From: Halorhabdus salina
GTDB taxonomy: Archaea > Halobacteriota > Halobacteria > Halobacteriales > Haloarculaceae
Length of the DNA: 64,000 bases
Assembly: GCF_013839425.1 (NCBI RefSeq)
Contig: NZ_JACDNP010000005.1
Location: 1 to 64,000, forward strand
Direction: 5' to 3'
The notes below the pieces were generated by a model. That model did no database searches. It was not told the origin of the DNA and saw only the letters and a list, made by a program, of their open reading frames with translations. The translations under genes were made by a program, and so were the position numbers. Position 1 is the first letter of the stretch, and each line of letters begins with the position of its first letter. Below, piece by piece: positions 52,958 to 61,951 of this stretch.

Positions 52958-53785
52958 ATGGACGCCCCACTGGAGCTAACGGTTGCCCACGAGTCCGCCC
53001 TGAAAGCGGGTTCCATCATCGACGATCGAGTCGGGACGGACTTCCGGTCGGCCGAGGGGACTGTCGCCAAGGAGAGCGGAAACGACCTCGTGACTGACGT
53101 CGATCGGGGCTGTCAAGCAGTCATCGTCGAGACGATTAACGATCGGTTTCCGGACGATCGGATCATCGGTGAGGAAGACGACCAGCCTAACACGACCGGT
53201 GACGGCCGCGAGTGGATCGTCGACCCGATTGACGGGACGGCCAACTTCGCGACTGGCTTTCCCTACTACTGTGTCTCGATCGCCTTCCACGTCGATGGCG
53301 ACCCCACGATCGGCGTGATTCACTCACCCGAGACGGCCCTCGGCCGGACGTTCTACGCCGTCGCGGGTGATGGCGCGTACTGTAGCACGGATCACAGCCT
53401 CGATGGCGAACCGATCCACGTCAGCGATCACGACACGCTTGATGGCGCACTCGTCCAGAGTCGGCTGAGCGAACGGAGTTCTGCCCGTCGAGCACGTGAT
53501 CTGGCGATGGTCGTGCCGCTGCTCGAACGCGGGGTCAAATTCCGACGGACGGCGAGTACGGCGCTGAACCTCTGCCAGGTCGCGACTGGCAACGCAGACG
53601 GCTACGTCGTGGGATCGAGTAACGTCTGGGACTTCGCCGCGGGAGAACTGCTTGTCGCGGAGGCTGGCGGGACCGTCAGCCGCCACGAGACGACGCCGAT
53701 GGATGCACAGGTGATTGGGTCGAACGGCCACATTCAGTCGGCGCTTGAAGGGCTGGTCGAACACACGACTGGCCGTGAACGATAA
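52958..53785 (+). CDS. Inositol monophosphatase family phosphatase
   Basis: 275 residues. Metal and substrate motifs are intact: IIGEED (Glu), WIVDPIDGTANFATG (DPIDGT) and WDFAAGELLVAEAGG near the end. Archaeal members hydrolyse inositol phosphate and often fructose 1,6-bisphosphate, so a gluconeogenic role is possible. ATG at 52958 (MDAPLELTVAHES). It begins 22 nt after a stretch with no gene. Confidence 0.92.
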   Translation: MDAPLELTVAHESALKAGSIIDDRVGTDFRSAEGTVAKESGNDLVTDVDRGCQAVIVETINDRFPDDRIIGEEDDQPNTTGDGREWIVDPIDGTANFATGFPYYCVSIAFHVDGDPTIGVIHSPETALGRTFYAVAGDGAYCSTDHSLDGEPIHVSDHDTLDGALVQSRLSERSSARRARDLAMVVPLLERGVKFRRTASTALNLCQVATGNADGYVVGSSNVWDFAAGELLVAEAGGTVSRHETTPMDAQVIGSNGHIQSALEGLVEHTTGRER

Positions 53786-53834
53786 CAGCCAGTTGACGCG
53801 AAACACGTAACTCCCCGCCGGTCGATCACTCGAT

Positions 53835-54836
53835 GTGGCGACTCCCCTCCGATTCCGGCGTTCGGACGAACGCTGGACGGCCGGCCGTGTGCGCTCGGAT
53901 CTCTACGCCGCGCTGGAGGCGAATATCGGCGCGACGATGGACAGCCCGTGGTACCGCCAGCCGGAGGGCTACGACGCACGCCGGTTCGACATGGACAACG
54001 GCGACGTCGCGCTGTTCGCCTGGGACGACGACCGTGGGTACTGGATGGGCAACACGGAGACTCCCCGGGCGCTGTGGGAGACCGAGAAGTACACCTTCGC
54101 CGAAGTGGCTGCCCCGATTGCCCCATGGGCCGAGCGTGAACTACTCGCTCAACTCCACGAGGAAGCCCCGTGGTTGGAGGCGTACCCGCACATTTCGACG
54201 TTTTTCCTACCTGTCCTGCTCTCGAAAGACGGGCGACACACTACCCGGACGTTCTTTCACGAACACGCCGCCGGGTTTCCCCATGCCTCACGGGAGGCAG
54301 GGCTCTCCTACTACGAGGAGTTCCTCGCGACCGATCCGTTCGACGATCGGTACGTGATGGCGGCGAAACTCGGGACGGCCAAACAGCTGGACTTAACGCG
54401 GATGAGCGCGGCCATGAGCGAGTTCACCGTCGCGAAACTGTTGATCGACGCCGGGTACGACATCACGCCGGAGATTGACGTGACGACGGGTCACGCGATC
54501 GATTTCCGGGCTGACAGCGACGGGACAGGGCTTCTCGTGGAAGTGACCCGACCGCTCGCGCCCAGCGATCGGAGCGCGGGGTCTGCCGCTCGGTCGATCC
54601 GCGAGACCGTCGAGACCAAGACCTCCGGTCAGTTGCAGCGACACGGCGGTGGCGTCACGCTGTTCGTCGACTGTTCGTCCTTCGACGACGGCGAGTGGGA
54701 GCGATTGCTTGCCGAGAAACCGTCCGTGGGACACAAGCCGGCGGTCGTCTTCCGCGTACGACCGGGTGAGTCGACTGTGGCGTACACCATCGGCTCGGCC
54801 CCAGTTGACTTGCCGGACGCCGTCGACGTCTGGTGA
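53835..54836 (+). CDS. DUF5784 family protein, possible nuclease-like fold
   Basis: 333 residues, soluble. The N-terminal two thirds (WYRQPEGYDARRFDMDNGDVALFAWDDDRGYWMGNTETP) are specific to haloarchaea. The C-terminal part, with EFTVAKLLIDAGYDITPEIDVTTGHAIDFRADSDGTGLLVEVTRPLAP, follows the order of a restriction-endonuclease-like fold (E..D..EVT) but the final residue pattern is EVT, not ExK. I recall the family as DUF5784. Possibly DNA-related; unproven. Confidence 0.75.
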   Translation: MATPLRFRRSDERWTAGRVRSDLYAALEANIGATMDSPWYRQPEGYDARRFDMDNGDVALFAWDDDRGYWMGNTETPRALWETEKYTFAEVAAPIAPWAERELLAQLHEEAPWLEAYPHISTFFLPVLLSKDGRHTTRTFFHEHAAGFPHASREAGLSYYEEFLATDPFDDRYVMAAKLGTAKQLDLTRMSAAMSEFTVAKLLIDAGYDITPEIDVTTGHAIDFRADSDGTGLLVEVTRPLAPSDRSAGSAARSIRETVETKTSGQLQRHGGGVTLFVDCSSFDDGEWERLLAEKPSVGHKPAVVFRVRPGESTVAYTIGSAPVDLPDAVDVW

Positions 54837-54885
54837 CCGAAGCCGAACCGAGTGTTTCATGCGGGTCGGACGCCGATACTGAGGT

Positions 54886-55512
54886 GTGACTTACGTCTCT
54901 CGCGAGGAATCCAACCCGTTCGGGTTCCGACCCGATTGTGATCGGTTCGTTCCCGGCTTTGGCGACGTCGCGGCGGATTTTCACGTGATCGGCGACCACC
55001 CCGGCGTCCACGGCGGCGTCAGCACTGGAATTCCCTTCACCGAGACGGGAGGTTCCGAACGTCTTCAGCGGGCGCTGCTCAGGGGCGATCTCCTCCACAC
55101 GACGGGATCGACACCGGACGTAAACGCGACGTACCTCTCGTATCTCCATCCCTGCGTTCCGGAGGGAACGCTCAGCGAAGAGAACTACAGGCGTGCCGCG
55201 ACGTTCGTCGAGTCCGAAGTGCGGGCCATCACCGCCCACGTCCTCCTGCCGGTCGGTGAACGGGCGACGCGGTGGGTGTTCGAGCATATGACGACACAGC
55301 CAACCGACGACATCGATATGGACGCGCTGCACGCGACGGAAGTACTCGGGAGCGGGTGGCTGGTGTATCCGACCGCCGATCCGGACGGCTGGTCGGACGG
55401 TGACGGACGAAAACTCGGAGAAGCGCTGTTGGCGCTTCAAGAGCAGGATTACAGACGTGAGGCCGATTTAGGACGACTGGTTGGCGGTGACGATCCGTAT
55501 TTCGTTCGGTAG
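54886..55512 (+). CDS. Uracil-DNA glycosylase superfamily-like protein
   Basis: 208 residues with a GTG start at 54886. GFGDVAADFHVIGDHPGVHGGVSTGIPFTET fits the first UDG motif region (GxxPG), and ATYLSYLHPCVPEGTLSEENYRRAATFVESEVRAITAHVLLPVGERATRWV matches the middle strands. The catalytic residues are not clear, so activity is uncertain. It follows the DUF5784 gene by 49 nt; the pair may work together on DNA. Confidence 0.7.
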   Translation: MTYVSREESNPFGFRPDCDRFVPGFGDVAADFHVIGDHPGVHGGVSTGIPFTETGGSERLQRALLRGDLLHTTGSTPDVNATYLSYLHPCVPEGTLSEENYRRAATFVESEVRAITAHVLLPVGERATRWVFEHMTTQPTDDIDMDALHATEVLGSGWLVYPTADPDGWSDGDGRKLGEALLALQEQDYRREADLGRLVGGDDPYFVR

Positions 55513-55573
55513 TCGACATCCGGATGCGCGCCGCAAGGATCGCTGAAACGACTGCAGCCGATCGCTCGTCGCT

Positions 55574-56956
55574 CTAGAGATTCCCTAAGAACTCGGCGAA
55601 GTCGCCCGTCAGGAAGGTCGCGTACTCCTGGATGCCGAGGATCAGCGAGACGATCAGGACGATCAAGACCGGCACACGAACGGTCCACAGCCAGATTGAG
55701 CCGAGCGATCCGAACCGACCGATTCCTTTGCTCAGCTCGCCGATCGCTTCGTCCGCATGCACCCAGACAACGAGGGTGACAAGTAAAATCCCGCCAGTCA
55801 GGAGCAGGATCTTCGCCGCGAGGATGTCGTAGAGGTCAACCATGACGGTGTCAATTGTAACTGGTGCGCCAAGCAGGAATATCAGTCCACCAATGGTTGC
55901 TGTTGCGGTAAAGCGGTCGAAACCGAATTCGTCGATCGCATAGGAGACGACAACTTCGATGAGGCTGATCGCTGAGGACAGCGCAGCCATCGCGACGGTT
56001 CCGAAGAACAGCACACCGACGACAGTTCCCAGTGGAATACCCCCGAGGGCTTTTGCGACGCTTACGAAGATTGCCCCTGCCCCCGGGTCGCCCGGGCTGA
56101 CGTCTGCCGAGAAAAGGATCGGAAAGACGATGAGTCCGGTCAGGAGCGAAATGCCCGTATTGAACACCACAATACTCGCTCCGTCGACGCCAAGGTTCTC
56201 GTCTTCAGACAGGTATGAGGCATACGTGATCATTACACCCATCCCGAGCGAGAGTGTGAAGAATGCCTGGCCAGCAGCCGCAGGCACGATACTCTGCCAG
56301 TTATCGAGTAAGTATCCGAGATCCGGTGACAGATAGTAGCTATAAGCATCGGCCGCGCCCGAAAGCGTGAAGGCGTAGACAGCAAGCGCTGCGAAGATAG
56401 CGATGATGGCCGGCACCATGATCTTCACACCCAGTTCGATCCCTCGCTGGACGCCCAGCGCGACGATCCCGATAACGATCAGCATGAACAGCCCGTGGAA
56501 CAACAACGCGTCCCAGCCAACAGAGATTTCGCTGAAATACTGGGCTGCCATTGGTGGCGCACCTTCCGCCACTTCGCCAGTGTATCCTCCGTTCGCGCTA
56601 CCGAGGATGTATCGCATGACCCACCCACCAACGACGCTGTAATACGACATAATGACGAACCCGATAAAGACGAACAATCCGCCGAGGTACTTCCACGCAC
56701 CCCCGGCAAATTCGCGGATTGCACCGACTGTGTTAAGTCCCGTCTTTCGACCGACGACAAATTCAACCATCATCGCCGGGAACCCGATCAAGACAACGAA
56801 TGCCAGGTACATGACGAGGAACGCGGCCCCGCCTTCCTGTCCGACCTGGAAGGGGAATCGCCAGATGTTGCCAAGTCCGACGGCGCTCCCCACCGCCGCC
56901 AGGATGAATCCAATTCGTGTCGACCACGTTTCACGATCTGCATCAGTAGTGCTCAT
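55574..56956 (-). CDS. Sodium-dependent transporter (neurotransmitter:sodium symporter family)
   Basis: 460 residues with 11-12 membrane helices. WSTRIGFILAAVGSAVGLGNIWRFPFQVGQEGGAAFLVMYL is the family's first-helix signature with the sodium site. Bacterial and archaeal relatives (LeuT, TnaT) import amino acids with Na+. ATG at 56956 (MSTTDADRETWS). Stand-alone gene. Confidence 0.93.
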   Translation of the reverse strand: MSTTDADRETWSTRIGFILAAVGSAVGLGNIWRFPFQVGQEGGAAFLVMYLAFVVLIGFPAMMVEFVVGRKTGLNTVGAIREFAGGAWKYLGGLFVFIGFVIMSYYSVVGGWVMRYILGSANGGYTGEVAEGAPPMAAQYFSEISVGWDALLFHGLFMLIVIGIVALGVQRGIELGVKIMVPAIIAIFAALAVYAFTLSGAADAYSYYLSPDLGYLLDNWQSIVPAAAGQAFFTLSLGMGVMITYASYLSEDENLGVDGASIVVFNTGISLLTGLIVFPILFSADVSPGDPGAGAIFVSVAKALGGIPLGTVVGVLFFGTVAMAALSSAISLIEVVVSYAIDEFGFDRFTATATIGGLIFLLGAPVTIDTVMVDLYDILAAKILLLTGGILLVTLVVWVHADEAIGELSKGIGRFGSLGSIWLWTVRVPVLIVLIVSLILGIQEYATFLTGDFAEFLGNL

Positions 56957-57126
56957 ACATTGCCAGCCTTTCACAGCTCCCTAAATTAAAACGTCGATAT
57001 TTGCCGGGACTTGTCAGGGCGATAGTGTGACGATTTCGAGCGTATATAGAGGGTGCATCCACAATCGTGCAGAATCGACGTCAGTCGGGGCCGATACATT
57101 TGTTCGCCAAGTATATCAATCCGATA

Positions 57127-57840
57127 TTAGGATTCACCGTACACCGGGACAGCTGCACCGCTGGTCGGGGCGGCGGCATCGCTGGCCAGGAACTGAATCA
57201 CGTCGGCGATCTCGTCGGGGTCGACCCACGACTCGTGGTCAGCGTCCGGTATCGCCTCACGGTTTGCCGGCGTGTCGATCACGCTCGGCATGATTGCGTT
57301 CGCACGGACGACGCCTTCGTTCTCGGCGGCGATCGACTCGGTGAGCAACCGCACGGCGGCTTTCGAGGCTCGATAGAGAGCATCGCCGTCCCCACCCTCC
57401 AGTGAGGATCGCGAGGCCACGGTGACGATCGATCCCTCGCTCTCCTGAAGGTGTGGGAGGGCGTGCTTGGTCGCGAGAAAGGCCGTCCGGACGTTGACGT
57501 CGAACAGCAACTCGAAGGTCCCGATATCAGTCGCTTCGACTGGATCGCCACCGCGCCACGTGCCAGCGACGGCAATCAGTGCGTCCAGGCGACCGTGTGT
57601 TTCGAGTACCGTCTCGATCACCGACTCGACTGCCCCTTCGTCGGTGAAATCGACCACGTGCGTCGAGAGCCGCGTCGAATCAGTGTCGAGCATGTGGGCA
57701 TCGTCGTCCGGGGCGATGACGTCTGCGGCCGCGACCGTCGCCCCGGCATCGAGGAACGCCTCGACGGTGGCACTCCCGAGCGCGCCGCCCGCACCCGTGA
57801 CCAGGACAACCTGTTCGTGAAAGTCGTATTCGATCGTCAT
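57127..57840 (-). CDS. Short-chain dehydrogenase/reductase
   Basis: 237 residues. TGAGGALGSAT is the cofactor loop; VAGTWRGG sits in place of NNAG; the catalytic Ser is in TVASRSSLEG and Tyr-Lys in YRASKAAVRLL. Classical SDR, substrate unknown. ATG at 57840 is used since upstream in-frame residues are not SDR-like. Divergent from the ABC operon across 99 nt. Confidence 0.9.
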   Translation of the reverse strand: MTIEYDFHEQVVLVTGAGGALGSATVEAFLDAGATVAAADVIAPDDDAHMLDTDSTRLSTHVVDFTDEGAVESVIETVLETHGRLDALIAVAGTWRGGDPVEATDIGTFELLFDVNVRTAFLATKHALPHLQESEGSIVTVASRSSLEGGDGDALYRASKAAVRLLTESIAAENEGVVRANAIMPSVIDTPANREAIPDADHESWVDPDEIADVIQFLASDAAAPTSGAAVPVYGES

Positions 57841-57939
57841 TGCGGGACAATCACACGCATACAGCATAAAGCTACGCTGGTCGGTCGGGACCGCCGGAGA
57901 GCCAAAGTATAGGGGCGTGCATCCGCTAGGTCCGAGCGA

Positions 57940-58860
57940 ATGATCGAGGTCCGGGACCTGCGCAAGGAATACGGTGATTTCGCGGCCGTCCAAGGAAGCA
58001 CGTTCTCGGTCGAGCGCGGTGAGGTCTTTGGCATCATCGGGCCCAACGGCGCGGGCAAGACGACGACGCTAAAGATGCTCGCCGGACTCATCGAACCGAC
58101 CGAAGGCACTGTTCAGGTCGCAGGCCTGGACACCGACGATGCCGATATGAAACGCCAACTGGGCTTTCTCCCGGAGGAATCCCCACTGTACGAGGAAATG
58201 ACACCCGTCTCGTACCTTTCGTTTTTCGCCGATCTCTATGACGTCCCCAAGAACGTGGCAACCCGGCGAATGCACGAGACACTCGACCGGCTTGATCTGG
58301 ACCACCGCGATCGACAGCTCGGCGACATGTCCAAGGGGATGAAACGCAAAGTCGCGATTGCCAGATCGTTGATCAATGATCCCGACGTGCTCGTCTACGA
58401 CGAACCGGCCAGTGGTCTGGATCCGCTGACGACGAACTTCATCATCGACTTCACGACCGAACTCGCCGAAGAAGGCAAGACGATCGTCTTCAGCGCACAC
58501 AACCTCTTTCACGTCCAGAGTATCTGTGATCGCGTCGCCATCATGAACGAGGGTGCAATCGTCGCCCGGGGGCCGCTCTCGAAGCTCCGCGAGGAGCACG
58601 GTGAGACGACCTATCACGTCTACACGTCCGTCGAAGTGCCCGGCAGCGTCCGCGAAAACGGCAGTTACAAACGTAGCGTGACCTCGATGCAGGCCGTCGA
58701 GCAAACCCGTGAAGCCGCGGCCGACCGAGACGGGACTGTCATCGACATCAGGACCGAGGAGTCCAGCCTCGAAGAGGTCTTCCTGAACGTCGCCAATCCG
58801 GATCGTGCCGGGACAGCATCCTCGACAGCAGACGAGCGGAGCGCCGACTCGGAGGCCTGA
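57940..58860 (+). CDS. ABC transporter ATP-binding protein
   Basis: 306 residues. Walker A GPNGAGKTTTLKML, Q-loop at LGFLPEE, signature SKGMKRKVAIARS (degenerate from LSGGQ), Walker B DVLVYDEPASGLDP, and the switch His in SAHNLFHVQ. It belongs to the ABC-2 export type (NatA/DrrA-like). A C-terminal 75-residue domain follows. First of three coupled genes with two permeases; two bases separate it from the next start. Confidence 0.95.
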   Translation: MIEVRDLRKEYGDFAAVQGSTFSVERGEVFGIIGPNGAGKTTTLKMLAGLIEPTEGTVQVAGLDTDDADMKRQLGFLPEESPLYEEMTPVSYLSFFADLYDVPKNVATRRMHETLDRLDLDHRDRQLGDMSKGMKRKVAIARSLINDPDVLVYDEPASGLDPLTTNFIIDFTTELAEEGKTIVFSAHNLFHVQSICDRVAIMNEGAIVARGPLSKLREEHGETTYHVYTSVEVPGSVRENGSYKRSVTSMQAVEQTREAAADRDGTVIDIRTEESSLEEVFLNVANPDRAGTASSTADERSADSEA

Positions 58861-58862
58861 CC

Positions 58863-60722
58863 GTGGAACTGAGAAAGTTCCTCCGGATCGCTCGCTGGGA
58901 AGTCACCAAAAACGCCGGCGGGATCGACCGCCGAACGGCGGCGATCACCGTCGGTGCCCTGGTCGTGCTGGGTGTGCTTGCTCCGTTGATTGCAAGCCAG
59001 GGTGTTGCGCTCGATTCCGGTATCTACCGGGCCGGTGTCGACGAGTCGAGTCCGTATCACGAGGTCCTGACCGACGACGCGACGTTTGCCGTCCATCCGG
59101 CGAGTTCCGACGCCGTCGAGGAGGGACGCGTCGACATTCTCATCGAGGGGACGGAAGTCGTCGACTGGGCTGACTCCGCGAAGGGCCGGGCCGCCTTAGC
59201 GGAACTTCGCAGCGCTGTTCAGCGGTTTAACGACCAACTGATGGGCCAGGATCCCAATCAGACTGCGGCATCGCCAGTCTCGGTGACGTTGCGGTACGTC
59301 GAACGCTCGCTGGCGACCACCCAGAGCGCTGGCGACGGTGGGGCCGACAGTGGCGGGAGCGATGACGGTGGGACTGGCGGTGACGGAACTGGCGGTACTG
59401 ACGGTAGTTCCGGGAGCAGCGACGGGTCGGATACGACCGACGGCACAACGGGCGACACCGACGGTGGGGGAGACGACAGTGGCGGTGGTCCGCTCGGTGG
59501 ACTCGGCGGCTTGGCGGGTGGACTCGGAGATGGCGGCACTTCGGGAGCACCGTCGGACATTGCGCCGCCGTTCCCGTTTGGTTCGCTCGTGTTGGCGTTC
59601 GTGTTCGTCCTCCCGTTGAACTTCGTCATCCAGGCCTACGGGAGCACGATCCTCAGTGAACGGATCAACCGCCGGGGTGAACTCATGCTCGTCTCGCCGG
59701 TCTCCCGTGGTGACATCATCGTCGGCAAGACGTTGCCGTACTTCCTGGGGGCGATGTTCTTCGAGGGGTTGATCACGGTTGGCTTGCTGACGCTTGGCGC
59801 TGAGGGGGCCACTGGCTGGATCTCGCTACTGGCCGTGACGCCGCTGGTCCTGTTGTTCCTCGGCGCGACCTTCCTCGGGGCGATGTTCGCCCGTTCGTTC
59901 AAAGAACTCACCTTCGTGACCGTGACGATCACCGTCGCGTTGACCAGTTTCGCGTTCGTGCCGGCGATCTTCACGGACGTGACGCCGATCGCCCTCATCT
60001 CGCCGCTGACGATTGTCGTCCGGGACCTACAAGGGCAGGCGATCAGCCTCGTCGAGTTTGGCTTCTCGACGCTGCCGGCGATGTTGACAGCGATCGTCAC
60101 GTTCGGTCTCGGTGCCGGGCTGTACCGCGAGGAAGACATGTTCACTCAGCGGCCGATCCCGCTGAAAGCACTCGATGCCCTCTCGGGCCGGATCAAACGC
60201 CGATCGAGCGCGGCGAAGTTGAGTATCCTCCTCCTCCCGTTCGTGTTCGTCACCGAGTTGATCGCCGTCGCGATGTTGTTTGCCGTTCCGCAGTCCTTTG
60301 CATTGCCAGCGATCTTGATCGTGGTGGCGGTCGTCGAAGAACTCGCCAAGAGCATTCACCTCTACGCCGGGTTCGTCCACCGGAAGTACGTCCGGACGAC
60401 CCGCAACGCCGTGATCGTCGGGTCGCTGTCCGGGCTCGGGTTCTTCCTGGCAGAGAAGGTCTCCCTCGTCGTCCAATTGCTCGGTGGCGACATCCCGGAC
60501 GTCGAGCAGGCGGCCTTCCTCACCGGCGGCGCGGGACCGGCTGTCTCGGCTCTCGTAGCGATTGCGCTCTTGCTGGCACCGCTTGCGCTGCACGCGGTGA
60601 CGGCGACGGCCTCAGCGATCGGGGCAGCCCGGAGTCGACGCGGCTACGTCGTCGGGCTGACGGTCGCAATCGGCATTCACCTTGCGTACAATCTAACGGT
60701 GGTGAGTTTCGTTGTCGGGTGA
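58863..60722 (+). CDS. ABC-2 permease fused to a PrsW-like membrane protease
   Basis: 619 residues, GTG start. The first part is a NatB/ABC-2 permease: one helix at 25-46, an extracellular lobe (50-150), a Gly/Ser/Asp/Thr-rich linker (155-230) and helices from 238 to 420 with SERINRRGELMLVSPVSRGDIIVGK. The second part (450-619) has the motifs of PrsW-type proteases in membrane helices: EELAK (492-496), FFLAE (527-531), H577 followed by a Gly ten residues on, and HLAYN (606-610). Export and intramembrane proteolysis thus appear joined in one protein. The next gene overlaps its end by 11 nt. Confidence 0.8.
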   Translation: MELRKFLRIARWEVTKNAGGIDRRTAAITVGALVVLGVLAPLIASQGVALDSGIYRAGVDESSPYHEVLTDDATFAVHPASSDAVEEGRVDILIEGTEVVDWADSAKGRAALAELRSAVQRFNDQLMGQDPNQTAASPVSVTLRYVERSLATTQSAGDGGADSGGSDDGGTGGDGTGGTDGSSGSSDGSDTTDGTTGDTDGGGDDSGGGPLGGLGGLAGGLGDGGTSGAPSDIAPPFPFGSLVLAFVFVLPLNFVIQAYGSTILSERINRRGELMLVSPVSRGDIIVGKTLPYFLGAMFFEGLITVGLLTLGAEGATGWISLLAVTPLVLLFLGATFLGAMFARSFKELTFVTVTITVALTSFAFVPAIFTDVTPIALISPLTIVVRDLQGQAISLVEFGFSTLPAMLTAIVTFGLGAGLYREEDMFTQRPIPLKALDALSGRIKRRSSAAKLSILLLPFVFVTELIAVAMLFAVPQSFALPAILIVVAVVEELAKSIHLYAGFVHRKYVRTTRNAVIVGSLSGLGFFLAEKVSLVVQLLGGDIPDVEQAAFLTGGAGPAVSALVAIALLLAPLALHAVTATASAIGAARSRRGYVVGLTVAIGIHLAYNLTVVSFVVG

Positions 60723-61869
60723 GCCGCCACGCTCCGGAGAGCCCGGAGACACGAATGCCTCTGCCGGGCCACCGCCCCGGCGCTCGTCAGGCAGCGATCC
60801 GTCGGCAGGCCAGTCGGACACCGGGAGTATCCGTCTGGCGATCGCAAAGCGCGATATTGCCTCGCTATCCCGCGAAAAGACGATCGTGCTAGCGTTGCTC
60901 ATTCAGTTGTTTATCGCGGCGTTCTCGTCGTTCCTGGTCGTCGGGCTTACCTCGTTGTACGATCCCGGCTCCGTCGAGGCGGCTGGTCTCGAAGTTGGTG
61001 TCTCCGGTGACGCAGCGACGGAGCTCCAGGAAGCCGCACGAGAGGTCGACGGGATAGAGACCGTCCGGTTCGGAAGCCCGGCCACGGCAATGGCCCAATT
61101 CCAGGAACGCCGCGTCGACGCCGTACTCGACGGCCGACTCGAAAATGGAACAATAGCCGTGACGGCAACGGTCCCCGATGGAAGTATCCAGTCGACACTG
61201 GCTGTCGTCCAGATCCGGACGATCCTCGAAACGCTTGAACGAACTGAGCGAGTCGAACGCGCCCAGTGGCTGGACCGGCCGCCACTCCCGCTTCCCCAGG
61301 AGACCTCGGCCAGTCCGTACTTCGGGTTTACCTACACCGTGCTGGTGCCGCTGCTGTTGTTCTTGCCGCCGTTCATCAGTGGGTCGATCGCCGTCGACGC
61401 CATCACGGAGGAGATCGAACGCGGGACCCTGGAGCTTTTGCGCGTCGCGCCCGTCTCGCTGACGGACATCGTCGACGGCAAGGCCCTCGGGATGGCCGTG
61501 CTAGCTCCGTTGCAAGCAATTCTCTGGATCGTCCTGCTTGGGGCTAACGGCATTACCGTCCGGAACGTCCCGTGGCTCGTCGCCCTCGTCGGAGCCGCGT
61601 CTGTCCTCGTGGTCGTGGTCGGAGTCGTCCTCGGCCTCGTCACAGCTCGTCGCCGCCAGGCCCAATTGCTGTACTCGATTCTCGTCCTGACCGGATTTGC
61701 TGGACTGGCACTCTTACCCGAACATCCGACGACGGTCGTGGCGAAACTCGCCGTCGGGAGTGCGACGGCGACGACGACGGCGACAGTCGTCGCACTGGCT
61801 CTCAGCGCTGTCCTGCTGTACGCGGGGATGCGGCGCTACGTCAGGACGCTCGATCCGGAACGGTACTGA
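60712..61869 (+). CDS. ABC-2 type permease
   Basis: 385 residues, apparently starting with TTG at 60712 inside the end of the fusion gene; no ATG or GTG gives a full-length product. One helix near 57-80, an extracellular lobe (85-200) rich in charged residues, then five helices from 208 to 370 including ISGSIAVDAITEEIERGTLELLRVAPVSLTDIVDGKALG, the ABC-2 coupling region. It completes a heterodimeric exporter with the fusion permease. The unusual start implies translational coupling. Confidence 0.85.
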   Translation: MSGEPPRSGEPGDTNASAGPPPRRSSGSDPSAGQSDTGSIRLAIAKRDIASLSREKTIVLALLIQLFIAAFSSFLVVGLTSLYDPGSVEAAGLEVGVSGDAATELQEAAREVDGIETVRFGSPATAMAQFQERRVDAVLDGRLENGTIAVTATVPDGSIQSTLAVVQIRTILETLERTERVERAQWLDRPPLPLPQETSASPYFGFTYTVLVPLLLFLPPFISGSIAVDAITEEIERGTLELLRVAPVSLTDIVDGKALGMAVLAPLQAILWIVLLGANGITVRNVPWLVALVGAASVLVVVVGVVLGLVTARRRQAQLLYSILVLTGFAGLALLPEHPTTVVAKLAVGSATATTTATVVALALSAVLLYAGMRRYVRTLDPERY

Positions 61870-61910
61870 CGTCCGGAAGCGCTGGCAGTGCCGTCGTGCG
61901 GGAATCGTCC

Positions 61911-61920
61911 TGTAATTTAA
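61911..61920 (+). promoter_or_regulatory. TATA element of the radical SAM gene
   Basis: TGTAATTTAA, about 35 nt before the ATG at 61952: a clear promoter, so the radical SAM gene need not depend on the ABC operon. Confidence 0.5.
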
Positions 61921-61951
61921 GCCCCTGACGGCCCCAGATTCGCCGAGATAG

